The notes under the pieces: generated by a model
Seen by the model: the letters and a program-made list of their open reading frames with translations, nothing else
Databases searched by the model: none
What the model was told of the DNA's origin: nothing
Translations under genes and position numbers: made by a program
NCBI GenBank assembly: GCA_964036045.1
Contig: OZ038381.1
Span: forward strand, 138,042,306-138,106,305
Direction: 5' to 3'
DNA from: Eutreptiella sp. 'Long Island Sound 2002'
Taxonomy: Eukaryota > Euglenozoa > Euglenophyceae > Eutreptiales > Eutreptiaceae
Length of the DNA: 64,000 nucleotides
Shown here: piece after piece, positions 42,612-53,760 of the stretch
Numbering within the stretch: the stretch's first letter is position 1
Layout of the letters: each line of letters starts with the position of its first letter

Positions 42612-43560
42612 TGAAGCATTTTCGGCGGGGGTGATGTCCGTGCGTCCACAGAAAAATTGGAAAAATTGAAAATCCTTCAACCCATCCCCCCAACCTCTCC
42701 AAGTACTACATGAAGTCTATTCCAAACTTCGATTCCATTGGAGTTGCGTAAATGGTCTTGGAATCCTTGCTCACCCCATGGGGAGCGTCCGCGAACACAA
42801 TCTGGCGTCTATGAACAAAGAGATGGTATATGTAAAATAAATATACAAAATAAATGCGTTGACATGTACAATGTATGAGTAACAATTCTATACTATAAAA
42901 TAGCATAAAAAGGAAGACGAAATGAAGGCGACGGCGTCGCCGCCATCAGAAAATCTGACGGCTACGAGGCGTCACCATCAGGATCTCCACTGAGATCCTG
43001 CCCAGACTGGGCCAACCAGTGGTTTCTGGGCGAAAAACAACAAAATAAAGTGATTTTTGAGTCAAAAACACTCATTTTGCGCGTCTCCCCCCAACGCGTC
43101 GCGTAGCCGACACGACGCGTTTCTGTGGCAATTCAACCTACATATGAAAAGGCCCACTGTTGGGCTACGCCATAGGCGTCTGGGCGATTCCTGGAATCGC
43201 CTCAGCATTTTTTGAAAAATGCGTGAACGCGCTACTTTTCGCAAAAATGGACCTTCGCGGAACGCCGCGAAAAAGGTCACGCTACAATCTTTTATTTCTA
43301 AAAACGATAAAACAATAATAAAATTGCCTAAAATCTTTAGAAATCGAGAGTTAAATTCTCGATCTGGAGCTGCGTCGCGCAGGCGACGACTGTCGTCGCC
43401 AGTCCAGAAAAGACGTAAAATTACGATTTCTGGGGTATTTTACAGAAATCCCACAGAAATCAGGATGCCGTAGCATCAACAGGAAAATTCCTGATCTGGC
43501 CTGGCGAAGAGCGCCACAGGCTGGGCAGCGGGTATGGGTGAAGCACCCCATACCGCTTCA
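42612..43560. repeat. Nested element, left LTR-like repeat
   Basis: Near-identical to 44557-45505 at offset 1945. Rich in short hairpins such as gcgacggcgtcgcc and ggtatggggtgctt-type inverted bases near its end. Confidence 0.8.
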
Positions 43561-44556
43561 CCCCCCTCCTTAGAAGCCTTGCCTATATCCAAAGGAAGGC
43601 AAGGCCAAGGAGGCGCTCTGACCCCTGCAGTGCCCTGGTTTCAACTCTGATTCATCAGGACAGTGGGGGGGGGGGGCTTCGTGAGTAATTTTCATAGGGG
43701 GGAGCACCACACACATGTAAAAAAAAAATTTTTTTTTTTTTTTTTGATCTTGAAATATTCATAGGGCAATTGCCCCTCAGGCGACCACACTGGTCCCTGG
43801 CACTCCTCGTAGCCTCTGGTGACCAAACCAGGGGCGCTGCAGGGCCTTCCGCCCTGACTGATGGCGCTTAGGCGCACATATTGGCCCTTTTTCTCCATGG
43901 GCATGGAAATCAATAATTCAATAAATTCGGAAAATTCGGAAAAAACTTATTTAGGGTCAAACCCAAGGCAAGGCCTTCCACCGCGCCTGAATTTAGGGCC
44001 ATTTCCTGCCCATGGCGACGAATACCTCGTGCCTTTTAGGGTCGATTCCCAACCCAAGGTGACGAATGAACGCACCTGATTTGGGGGATTTAGGGTCATT
44101 TCCTACCCAAGGCGCCCCACGCCTATTTAGGAAGGGACCTCCCGGAGGGTCAACCAACCCAAGGTGACGAATTAACGCGCCTGATTTGGTTACTGGTGGA
44201 CGCGGGGCGCTTTCCGCGCGACCCGCTGTCGTTGCTCTTGGGATTTGTCATCCACTCCACTTGTCAAGCTGCTGCAGGGTCCAGATTTCCTGAAGACCTC
44301 TGCTGGGATCGTCGTCGTCGTCGCAGGAGCTCCTGGAGCTGATCTCAGGGCTGTCGTCGTCGCTGCTGTTGCCTTGGGGGCCAGTCTTGGTTCAGGCGTC
44401 CCTTCTTGCACTGTATTTCCACCAGTGCAATACCTTTGGCTGCAGTCTGTTGCGCTGCGGGAGTCGTCGAAAACCAGGCAGCAGGACACCACTCAACGTC
44501 GTGGGAGCCATCGACAGGTCCGCCAGTGAACCACGCGGACAGCGGCAAGACCATTT

Positions 44557-45505
44557 TGAAGCATTTTCGGCGGGGGTGATGTCCGTGCGTCCACAGAAAA
44601 ATTGGAAAAATTGAAAATCCTTCAACCCATCACCCCAACCTCTCCAAGTACTACATGAAGTCTATTCCAAACTTCGATTCCATTGGAGTTGCGTAAATGG
44701 TCTTGGAATCCTTGCTCACCCCATGGGGAGCGTCCGCGGACACAATCTGGCGTCTATGAACAAAGAGATGGTATATGTAAAATAAATATGCAAAATAAAT
44801 GCGTTGACATGTACAATGTATGAGTAACAATTCTATACTATAAAATAGCATAAAAAGGAAGACGAAATGAAGGCGACGGCGTCGCCGCCATCAGAAAATC
44901 TGACGGCTACGAGGCGTCGCCATCAGGATCTCCACTCAGATCCTGCCCAAACTGGGCCAACCAGTGGTTTCTGGGCGAAAAACAACAAAATAAAGTGATT
45001 TTTGAGTCAAAAACACTCATTTTGCGCGTCTCCCCCCAACGCGTTGCGTAGCCGACACGACTCATTTCTGTGGCAATTCAACCTACATATGAAAAGGCCC
45101 ACTGTTGGGCTACGCCATAGGCGTCTGGGCGATTCCTGGAATCGCCTCAGCATTTTTTGAAAAATGCGTGAACGCGCTACTTTTCGCAAAAATGGACCTT
45201 CGCGGAACGCCGCGAAAAAGGTCACGCTATAATCTTTTATTTCTAAAAACGATAAAACAATAATAAAATTGCCTAAAATCTTTAGAAATCGAGAGTTAAA
45301 TTCTCGATCTGGAGCTGCGTCGCGCAGGCGACGACTGTCGTCGCCAGTCCAGAAAAGACGTAAAATTACGATTTCTGGGGTATTTTACAGAAATCCCACA
45401 GAAATCAGGATGCCGTAGCATCAACAGGAAAATTCCTGATCTGGCCTGGCGAAGAGCGCCACAGGCTGGGCAGCGGGTATGGGTGAAGCACCCCATACCG
45501 GTTCA
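44557..45505. repeat. Nested element, right LTR-like repeat
   Basis: Differs from the left repeat at a handful of positions (for example acaatctggc preceded by gcgga instead of gcgaa; ggttca instead of gcttca at the end). Confidence 0.8.
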
Positions 45506-46638
45506 ATGCCTGAACTCAGGCGTTATCCTGTCCACCCTCCTGCATTTGCCTCATCCTGACCGTGGCGTGGTTTGGCACTCTGTCCAGAGTGCGTTTACAC
45601 GCCTGTTTACCTGATTATTGCTTGCTTTCTCTGTTCCCCAGGATATGTGCATTGTATGTTGCAATTGTCAGCCCATCACCGACGGATGGACTGTCCTTTC
45701 CCCCTTGTGGGAATGCGAATCGGATTACAGTGGCGCCCTGAGTCGCCATATACTTGTTCATACAGCCTGGTCCAGCCTGGACCAGTACCTACGTACAGAT
45801 TCAACTGTTTGAGTGCCCGTGATACCGTGTTGCCCTATTCGCTGTGATGTGGAGATCCTGATGGCGCCAGGCGGGAAGCCCAGTTGCCTGACTACCCTCC
45901 CAGCGGTCCGCCACTGTCAGTCCCAGTGTGAGCCTACCGATTCGCAGACGCACTTGCATTCGGATGGCGGCCTCCGGTGCTCCTGACCTCGGTCAGTCTG
46001 CCTGGGAAACTGGTGGTTTGAGGAGTCGACGCCTCCGCCCACACTGCATGAGGACTCCCTCATGTATGGCCTTCGTGGCAGTAGGGCGAGGGAAAAGACG
46101 GCCTTGATGCCCGATCCCTTAAGGAGGAGTTCCCTTAAGATCTGGGGTTCTTAAGGAGTTCGACTATGGCACTCTGGACTCGCGTCGTATGGATATGGAC
46201 ATGGTGCGCCCGAGGAAGGACCCGTGGGGACTCTCCCCAGCCGGCGGGCCTTGGGAAGCTTGGGGTAGCCTGATGGATCTTTGTGGTCGCTCTCGACTTG
46301 TGGGACCACCTCGGTCGTCGTGTGTCGCCTATGTTGGCGGTGTATGCCACTACCACTGTGGTGGTGACCGTAGCAGCCGGCACCCGGTGCGCCTGGTATG
46401 GGTTAACGGGTCCTTTGGATGCCGAACAATCGCCGCCAGGACCCGGGACTTGATACTTAATACTTTACCTCCTATTACTAACATCTACAGCATCATACCT
46501 GTTTTACCATGCGTTGGAATGGGCAGCCTAACCCAAAATCAGCCTGAGATGAGGATGTGACACCCCCCCTTCAGGGGGTGGTCCTGGGTACCCGCTGCCA
46601 TGCTTGGGTGTTATCGAGCCCCCCCCAGGGTTTGCTCT
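45506..46638 (+). other. Chromovirus 3' region after the nested element
   Basis: Begins with ATGC, the right target duplication. About 1.1 kb of non-coding sequence up to the polypurine tract. A 123-codon plus ORF (46189-46560) has no recognisable domain. Confidence 0.6.
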
Positions 46639-46649
46639 AAGGAGGGGGG
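46639..46649 (+). promoter_or_regulatory. Polypurine tract
   Basis: AAGGAGGGGGG lies directly before the TG of the 3' LTR at 46650, the position where plus-strand DNA synthesis is primed. It confirms the LTR left end. Confidence 0.85.
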
Positions 46650-49601
46650 TGAAGCGGTACCCAGAACCCCATGGCTAGGTTACGGTCTCCGGTCCACTAA
46701 CCCCATGCACGGAAGGGAAGACGCCCGTTGACGCTCCGTTCCGTGCCGTAAAGCCCCGCATCGGCAACCGATGCACCGCCAGCGGAGATTTGCATATCAG
46801 AATGTCAGGAATCAACAGGGTTTTATTGTCATATTGTTTCCGTCAAGTTTTACGCTTCCGTTCTGATATTCACTGTTTTGACTGCTGGCGGTTGGATCGC
46901 GACTTTACCGTAACCGCCAGTTTAACTGTAATTAATGGAAATTTTAACGCTATCCGCGACGAAGGCTCCAAAGTCGCCAGGAACTGCATTGATGCATCCG
47001 CAATTTTCATAATTAATACTCGCAACCTTAATCCGAATTTTTCAGGATGTCGAAATCGGATTTTCGACTTCGACATCCCCGCACTTGATTTGACCTCTTT
47101 CGAGTGGACCTACGTGCTTCCCTATGCACGAATCAACTTTCCTTTTCTCTTGCCCTCCATTTGTCTTAAAGATATGGGCAAAACAAAGTTGATTCGTGAG
47201 GCCACTTGTGAAGGTCATATCTCGTGTTGCTTGCGAGGAATTACGATAAGGAAACGTGGGATGTATTCACAATACTCCCGACGTAATTTAGGAAGCATTA
47301 TATGCCTTGCGTCTCCACACGTGCGCGCTAGTGTAATGGATCATGGTCAAGAGGGTAGAGTTTGCGTTATAACTCTTTGGCCATGACATTGCGTGCGTTA
47401 AGATAACTTTCGAGTGTAGCGCGCAAGTGTTGGTGTTGCATAGGAACTGTCCTTGAGTTCCTATGAGCGATTGACACAAAGTTATGCCCTTGGAGGGGCA
47501 TGACATATCGTGGTGGGAGCTACCTTTTTGGGCAATATGTGGTATGTGCCATGTGTTGTGTTGCGTGCCCATTTGGCGGGTCCATTGCTCCAAACCGAAC
47601 CCGCCAATGGACCTCATATTGTGCAAGCGCCTTCTCCATACTCCCTACGATCAATTGCAAGCCTAACTTTCGTGAAGGGAAGCTTGTGTGGTGATCCCGA
47701 AGCGATGCGTTGGGAGCAAGGTGTGTGTTTTGCAATTTTCCATATTTTTTTGTGCCCACTTGGGAAGTAGCGCTCGTAACCTTTCAAGGCGCCCCAAGTG
47801 GAGCACGTATGTGGGATCGAAGGTCATTGGTGTCAAGTCATTGTGTGTAGAAGGATTGGTTGGTTGCACGATCCAATCCGAAGATATTATAATATAATTG
47901 TGCACCTTTCAATGCACTTTTGTGTGTCTTTGTGCCAATTTTGCCGTTTTTGGCCCGTCATGATGTCAAGTGGCGACCGTGTATCTCAACGTTGCGCTCA
48001 ATTGACATCATGACCCAAGTATGTTATGAGGGTACATACTTCGGTGCCCAACATATCTTGGACCCGGCGAATAACTCCTCTTAGGCTTGGCATACCGTGG
48101 CCGCCATGTTGGCGATTTGGGACTATCCCAAATCATGGGCTCACTTGGCGACCCTGCCATTCCGGATACCGGAGGAGTTGGGCGACGCCCAAAAGATATG
48201 TTGGACACATATGACTTGATACCAATCCTATGGCACACTCCGGTCCGAGTCGGGCATGTGCCTCATATGCCCCAACCATGAGTGTGCGCATTTTTGGCCA
48301 TTTTGAGCAATTTTCCACTTTTGCTGCCCGCCGTGCACCATGTTCTAACCCTCGTGCACGCCGGACGCATGGACCAATGGACCATATATGACATGGGTGT
48401 TATGGGTAATGGTCCCCATGGTCCACACACCACGTGGGCGAAGCGGAGCCACCTTCGTTAAGGCGCTAGCCCAAAGTGAGTGTGGGCAATTTTGCAATTT
48501 TGACATTTGTGGACCCAATTGGGATCGTCACCACGCCGAGTGGCATGGAGGTCTTTGAGAGCCAAGGGCATGGAAGTCTCCATTGGACTCCCGGTGGATC
48601 GCGTATGGGATGGCAGATCCGATCTCCAAGCCGGCGTGGAGATATACTATTGGGAGCACACCGAATTTTGGCTCATTTCAAGCAGCCAAAATGACCCCAT
48701 TTTGGGACCCCAATTTCCCCCTTCCGTGTGGTCAATTGGCGGCCCCATTTCTCTAAGCCCATAGGGAGCCCGGACCTAAATCCAAGTTGTACACTCAGAT
48801 ATAAGTCCTAGGTCCTGCCTCCTACCCTGTGAGCCATTGGCCTTACCTTGGCCGGGCGGGCCACGCGTGGGAATGACGCCAATTTTGGTGATTTTGGCAT
48901 CATGGCCCCACTTGACTCATCCGTGTTGCCCTGATGCCGGGACCTCAGAGGGAACCAGGTTGGGTGAGGGCTCCAGGGAGTTTGTACTCGAAGGGCATGG
49001 GGTCAGTTGCCTCGTCCCTACCTCTGGCGGGTCCGGACGAATGGTCAATTTTGGAGTTTTTCAAGCTAATATCAGTTTGGGCTGAAACAGCCCATTTTCA
49101 GCTACCAACTCCTAGGGGATAATGGCGGGGCCATATCTCTGGCTCAGAGAGGAGTTGGGACCTGCCATTAAGGGAGCATAGGGAGCCACTGTCAGTTGGC
49201 CTTGGAGCTCCTTGGTTCCCCGGAACTGGCCTGTGGCTAGGCGGGACACCTCTCCTATTGGCAGGGTTTCAGGGTCCGGACTGAGCAGGGCATGGGTTGT
49301 GTTTGAGCCCCCGCCCCCACCAGCCACTGAGAGGGTCGGACCTGGGATTGGGATACAAGTTAGGACTGAGTGTCTATGGTCCTGTGATGCCCTTATGCCA
49401 GTCCAGTCTTAACCCCATGTGTACATATCCTGATGTGTTGCTGTACATACTTTCGTTCCCTCTTTGCAGAGTGGCAAGGATTCTGAAACGCTTTGTCACA
49501 TGACATGAGCGCATTGATGCCCCTGTGAGCGTAGTGCTTTGCCTGCCTGCTCACTTGCGCGTGTCCCGCAGCGTCCCGTGGCCGGCCCCCCACGGGAACG
49601 C
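46650..49601 (+). repeat. 3' LTR
   Basis: Starts TGAAGCGGTACCC after the polypurine tract. Mismatches with the 5' LTR are scattered except for a cluster at 49190-49245. It diverges from the 5' copy at 49602 (aacgcaacacc against aacgcgtcaaa). Confidence 0.9.
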
Positions 49602-50190
49602 AACACCTCCTCCTCATCCTGAGCCTTGTCCACCTCCTCCACCCCATCCTCCGACCCCCCCCTCCCCGCCGCCCTCATCCTCAAGGCCACGGCAAAAGCC
49701 AAAGCCGCGGCCGCACGCACTGACCCCCCGACCCCCACATAGGCGACTCGGGCACCCCGGCAACACACCGGGAAGACCCCCGAACCGACATCGGCGCCCT
49801 CACACCTCCGGACAGAGGTCCTCCCCAACCTGGAACCGGACCCCAACACCGAACCCGACCCCAAACCCAAGCCGGCGCCCACGCGAGCACACACAACACC
49901 ACAAACGCAACGACACAAACCCAACCGACACCACCCCCAACCGGACCCTCACCCAAGCCAGGACCCCCCACCCACCACAACCCACGCACCCCTCCCACCG
50001 GCACCCACCACCACCGCAGAGGCGGCCACCCAACACGACCCCGTCCAAGCCCCCGTCCGCATCCCCGTCACCAAGCGCCCCGTCATCCATCCCCCGCAAA
50101 CCACCACCACCGCCAGCCAAACCAACCCAGGGACGTGGGACCCCTCGACCACCGTCACCGTCAAGCCCGGCCCCCAACCCGCCCCCCTAG
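49602..50190 (+). pseudogene. Proline-rich C-rich coding stretch
   Basis: A frame of Pro/Ser/Thr/Arg-rich low complexity (RPRQKPKPRPHALTPRPPHR) ending at TAG 50188-50190. It begins where the chromovirus ends and may continue the interrupted C-rich element. No domain. Confidence 0.3.
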
Positions 50191-50201
50191 CTCACCACAT
50201 A

Positions 50202-51796
50202 GTGCAGCCCCAGGGACTGCCCACGATGCCCAACCCCCAACCCCCACAAGGGGGACCGGAAAACCCACAAGGGGTCCATGGGCCATACCCGCAACACCAA
50301 CCCCACCACTACCCACACCACCACCACCAGCGGCCCCTCCACCACCACTACCAACACCACCCCCACCACTACCACTGCCCACCGCCCTACCCCACCGGGC
50401 CACAACCCCCCGTGCATGAACAGCACCAGCGAATGGGATGGCAGCCACCGAGCGCTCCACCCGCATACCCCACCTACCGCCAGGGGCCACCCCTCCTGTA
50501 CCAGCCACCCCCCCCGTACCAGGAACCGTATGCGTATCCCCCCGGCCACCACTTCCACGCCGAAGGGGCCCCCCGGGCCCAACCCCGCCAAGGACAGTCG
50601 CTCGACCCACACCACCAGCCGCTGTCGCCACCACACCCCTACGTGGCGGATCCATGGACGACAGGGGACCTCCCCCCCCCCCCCCAGTACCAGGCGGCAC
50701 CACGCGAAGCCCCCCAGGACCCGCCAACGCCTCCTGACTGGCCCGACTCGAGCGATGAGGCCCAGTCCCGCAAACGGCGGCGCTCCCGCTCCCCCCCCGC
50801 ACGACACACTCGCCCACGGCGCCCACACTCCCCACACCACGACCGCGCCTCAACCACCCACTCGCGCCGCTCCCGCTCCCCCAGGTGCCACCACGACCCC
50901 CCAAGACCCCGCTCCCGCCGCCCCCGCTCCCCCGGGCACCACCACGAGCGCCACCGCCGCCCCATGTCCACCTCCCCCTCCCCCCTCCGGCCATACAAGA
51001 CCCCCACCCCCAGCCCCCGCCACCAGCGCTCCCGCTCCCCCCGACGCCGCCAGGCACGCCACCGCCGCCCCACGTCCACCTCCCCCTCCCCCCACAGGCC
51101 CCGCCGGGCTCCCCGTTCCCCCCGCCGCCGATACCCATCCACCACCCCCAGCCCCCGCCACCACCACTCCCGCTCCCCTGGACGCCACCAAGCGCGCCAC
51201 CGCCGCCCCATGTCCACCTCCCCCTCCCGTTCCCCCCCCGGCCGTACCCGTCCTCCACCCCCAGCCCCCGCCACCGCCGCTCCAACTCCCCTAGGCACCG
51301 CCACCCCCGCCACCACCGCAGGTCCAAGTCCTCCCCCCGCCGCTCCAGGACCCCGGGCACGGACCCCTCCCCCCCCCAGGCCCCCGCCCACCTCGCCTGG
51401 TGGTCTGCCCCCGCTTTGCAGGAGCTCCGCTGCTGGGTGAAGTGGGCCAGGGGAGCGGGAAGGCAATATGGGGTGCACATGGTGCATACCTTCGAGGAGT
51501 TGCGCACCCGCACCCCCGCCAACCCCAACGAGGCCGCCCCGGAGGCCAGCATGCCACAAGCGGCATGGGAGGCCCTCCTCCGCGATGCGGTCCGGGGCCT
51601 CCGCCCCCCCTACACCCCCCAAGCCCTCCGCCAGTGGCTCCAGGCCACCCACCCCCAGGCCTGGGCTGCCGGCGCCCCCTCCCCACCCCACCCCTCCTGC
51701 CACCACCACACCAGGAAGGGGGAGGACAAGGGCAAGGGAAGGGCAGGAGACACCAAGGGGCACTCAGGCAAGAAGGCACGGAGGGGCCCCAAGTGA
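50202..51796 (+). pseudogene. RS/proline-rich ORF1-like protein
   Basis: The frame from ATG 50202 (MQPQGLPTMPNPQPPQGG) has a His-rich segment, then many RSPRR/RRSRSP-like repeats (about 50770-51240), typical of basic RNA-binding ORF1/Gag-like proteins. A frame change in the C8 run near 51232-51239 shifts to the frame ending at TGA 51796. This tail has a folded, helical part, LQELRCWVKWARGAGRQYGV through EALLRDAVRGL and ALRQWLQ, then a Lys/Gly tail. It may be ORF1 of the same C-rich element. Low complexity makes homology uncertain. Confidence 0.4.
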
Positions 51797-53760
51797 GGGC
51801 AGGCACTCACAGGGACAGGACGCCGGAAGAGACACCACATGGGGGCAGGAAACCACCCAAGAACCAGGAAGGGGCGGGAGCGGGGACCAAGGCACGGAGG
51901 AAAAGGGCACCACGGCAAACGCCACGACCCACACCCAGGAAGGGCATAACACGACGGGGGGACCAGCACCGCCCCACCCCCACCGAACGCCCCACGACTC
52001 ATGGGGGCGCACCCTCCAACACACACCGCTGGAGCAAGCATCGGACGCCGTACGGATCACACCAGTGCACACCCACCAGCCACCGGAAACCACACGGGGA
52101 ATGGACGGCAAACCTACAAGAGGAGAACGGGCCACACCCACAGAGGAAGCCGCAGGGAACGCCGCCGCACGGCGCACCACCACGCCCTCACTGCCAGGCA
52201 CCGACCCCGGCCGCCACAAGGGCCACCTCACAGGCACCGGAAGAGGACGCAGGCACGGCCACAGCGACCAGGACTGGGGACCGAAACCCCCAGAGGACAC
52301 GGGACCAAGGCACAGGCCCCCAGGGAGGGCAACCCCACGGATCGTCACGCGGTCGACCTACCCGACCCACCAGCCCGAACGGCACGCCCAAACCCCCACA
52401 GCACGGACCCAGCGAGACACCCACACCTAACCGCACCCCCCAGCCACCAGCCAGCCACACTCGGGCCCGCACTCCGCACCATGACACAGGCCAGGCTGAC
52501 CTCCACTGACCCACCGCGGCACAACGCGAGACCACGGCACACCGCACCACAGCGCGCCACGGTGCAACGCGCCACAGCACGACGCGACGCGACGCGGCAC
52601 AGAGCAGCACACAACGACACAACTGACCCTAACCTGAGGGACTAACCGAAGCAAGCCACCGCACACCCTGGAAGGCGCCGCACCAGCACGCCACGCACCA
52701 GCACCGCAGGCCACACACAGGGCCACAGCGCGCCTGGCAACAACGGTGGCGGACCACCCACAAGGTTAAAACCGGCACCGCAGAGGGGAAAGGACACGAA
52801 CAACCCCAGCCCCCTAACCCAGAGCCACAAGCAGCCGCCTGGCGCAGCTGCCCAGCCGGCAGAGCCAGGACGTAACCCGGCAAGAAGGGGCGCCGAGCCC
52901 ACCGTGTACATAGCCCACCCGACCCATAAGGCCGGAACACGGCCAAAGAGAACGCAACTGACAACAGCAGCCCGGAAGACAACACTGAATGCGGGCCAGT
53001 GCGTGCGCCAGCCCAGGGAAGGCAGAGGAAGGAACAGGCAAACCCCCCCCCCCCAAAAAAAAAACAAAACAGCAGAGGGGGAAGGGGGGGGGGCGCGAAA
53101 ACAGCCCACAGCCACCAAACCGCCCGCCAACACCACCAGAGGCGGCCAAACCCCCCCCCAGACAGCACCGAAGACAGGACCCCCAAAGAGGCACAGGGCG
53201 ACCACCCAGCGAAAACCGGCAACACCAAGCCAGGAACAGCGGCCCACCGGGAAAAGGGACACCGAAACAAGCAGACACACACCACGAAAAAAAAAAAGAA
53301 AAAAACAAAGAAGAGCCAGCAACCCAGCCCGAAAGAAAGGGGATGGGGGGACAGGGACCACAAGGCCCGGGACAGGGACACCCAGCAAAAAAAAAAAAGC
53401 GCAAAAAACACACCCCGACAACCCAGCCAAGAAGGGCTGGGCACAGCCGAGACCCGGACCCAGCACACACGCCCACACCGCACGCCAGAACCGGAAACGG
53501 CGGGGGGCAAGCGGGGCGCCCACGCAACCACACACGTCCCATAAGCAGGCCGAAACCGAACCCCAACCACGAACACCACAGACAGCCGACACTAGAGGGA
53601 CAACACCACAAACCGTGCCCAAACACACCCACCAAAGACCCCAGCCAGGACTGGCGGGGTTAACAAAACCCACACCCAACCGCGAACCGGACCCAAACAC
53701 AAACGCCGCACAACAGTAGGAAACCCAGTGCCCACAGCCCGGGCACTGAGGCAGCCCGTG
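51797..53760. other. A/C/G-rich, T-poor stretch without a gene
   Basis: Very few T on the plus strand, so stop codons are scarce and long overlapping ORFs appear in several frames on both strands. None has domain content. Poly-C/poly-A junctions lie at 53046-53070 and an A12 run at 53385. Probably the untranslated end of the C-rich element. Confidence 0.5.

Larger units (their letters stand above)
42612..45505. mobile_element. Nested non-autonomous LTR-like element (TRIM/LARD type)
   Basis: Two direct repeats of 949 bp (42612-43560 and 44557-45505) flank a 996-bp interior. Each begins TGAAGC and ends GCTTCA (left) or GGTTCA (right), the TG...CA ends of an LTR. ATGC flanks the whole (42608-42611, 45506-45509). 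The interior (43561-44556) encodes nothing recognisable and holds imperfect copies of aacccaaggtgacgaat...cctgatttgg at 43960-44190. No polypurine tract precedes the right repeat, so the mode of movement is unclear. Confidence 0.7.
29552..49601 (+). mobile_element. 20-kb Ty3/gypsy chromovirus with 2.95-kb LTRs
   Basis: Complete LTR retrotransposon: 5' LTR, leader, gag, in-frame UAG, pol, long 3' region with a nested element, polypurine tract, 3' LTR. About 27 LTR differences in 2952 bp by eye count, so roughly 99% identity and a recent insertion. The uninterrupted 9.3-kb coding frame suggests it may be active. The left end is TG. The right end is placed where the two LTR copies stop matching, and no target duplication is recognised. 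It splits a C-rich retroelement. Confidence 0.9.
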
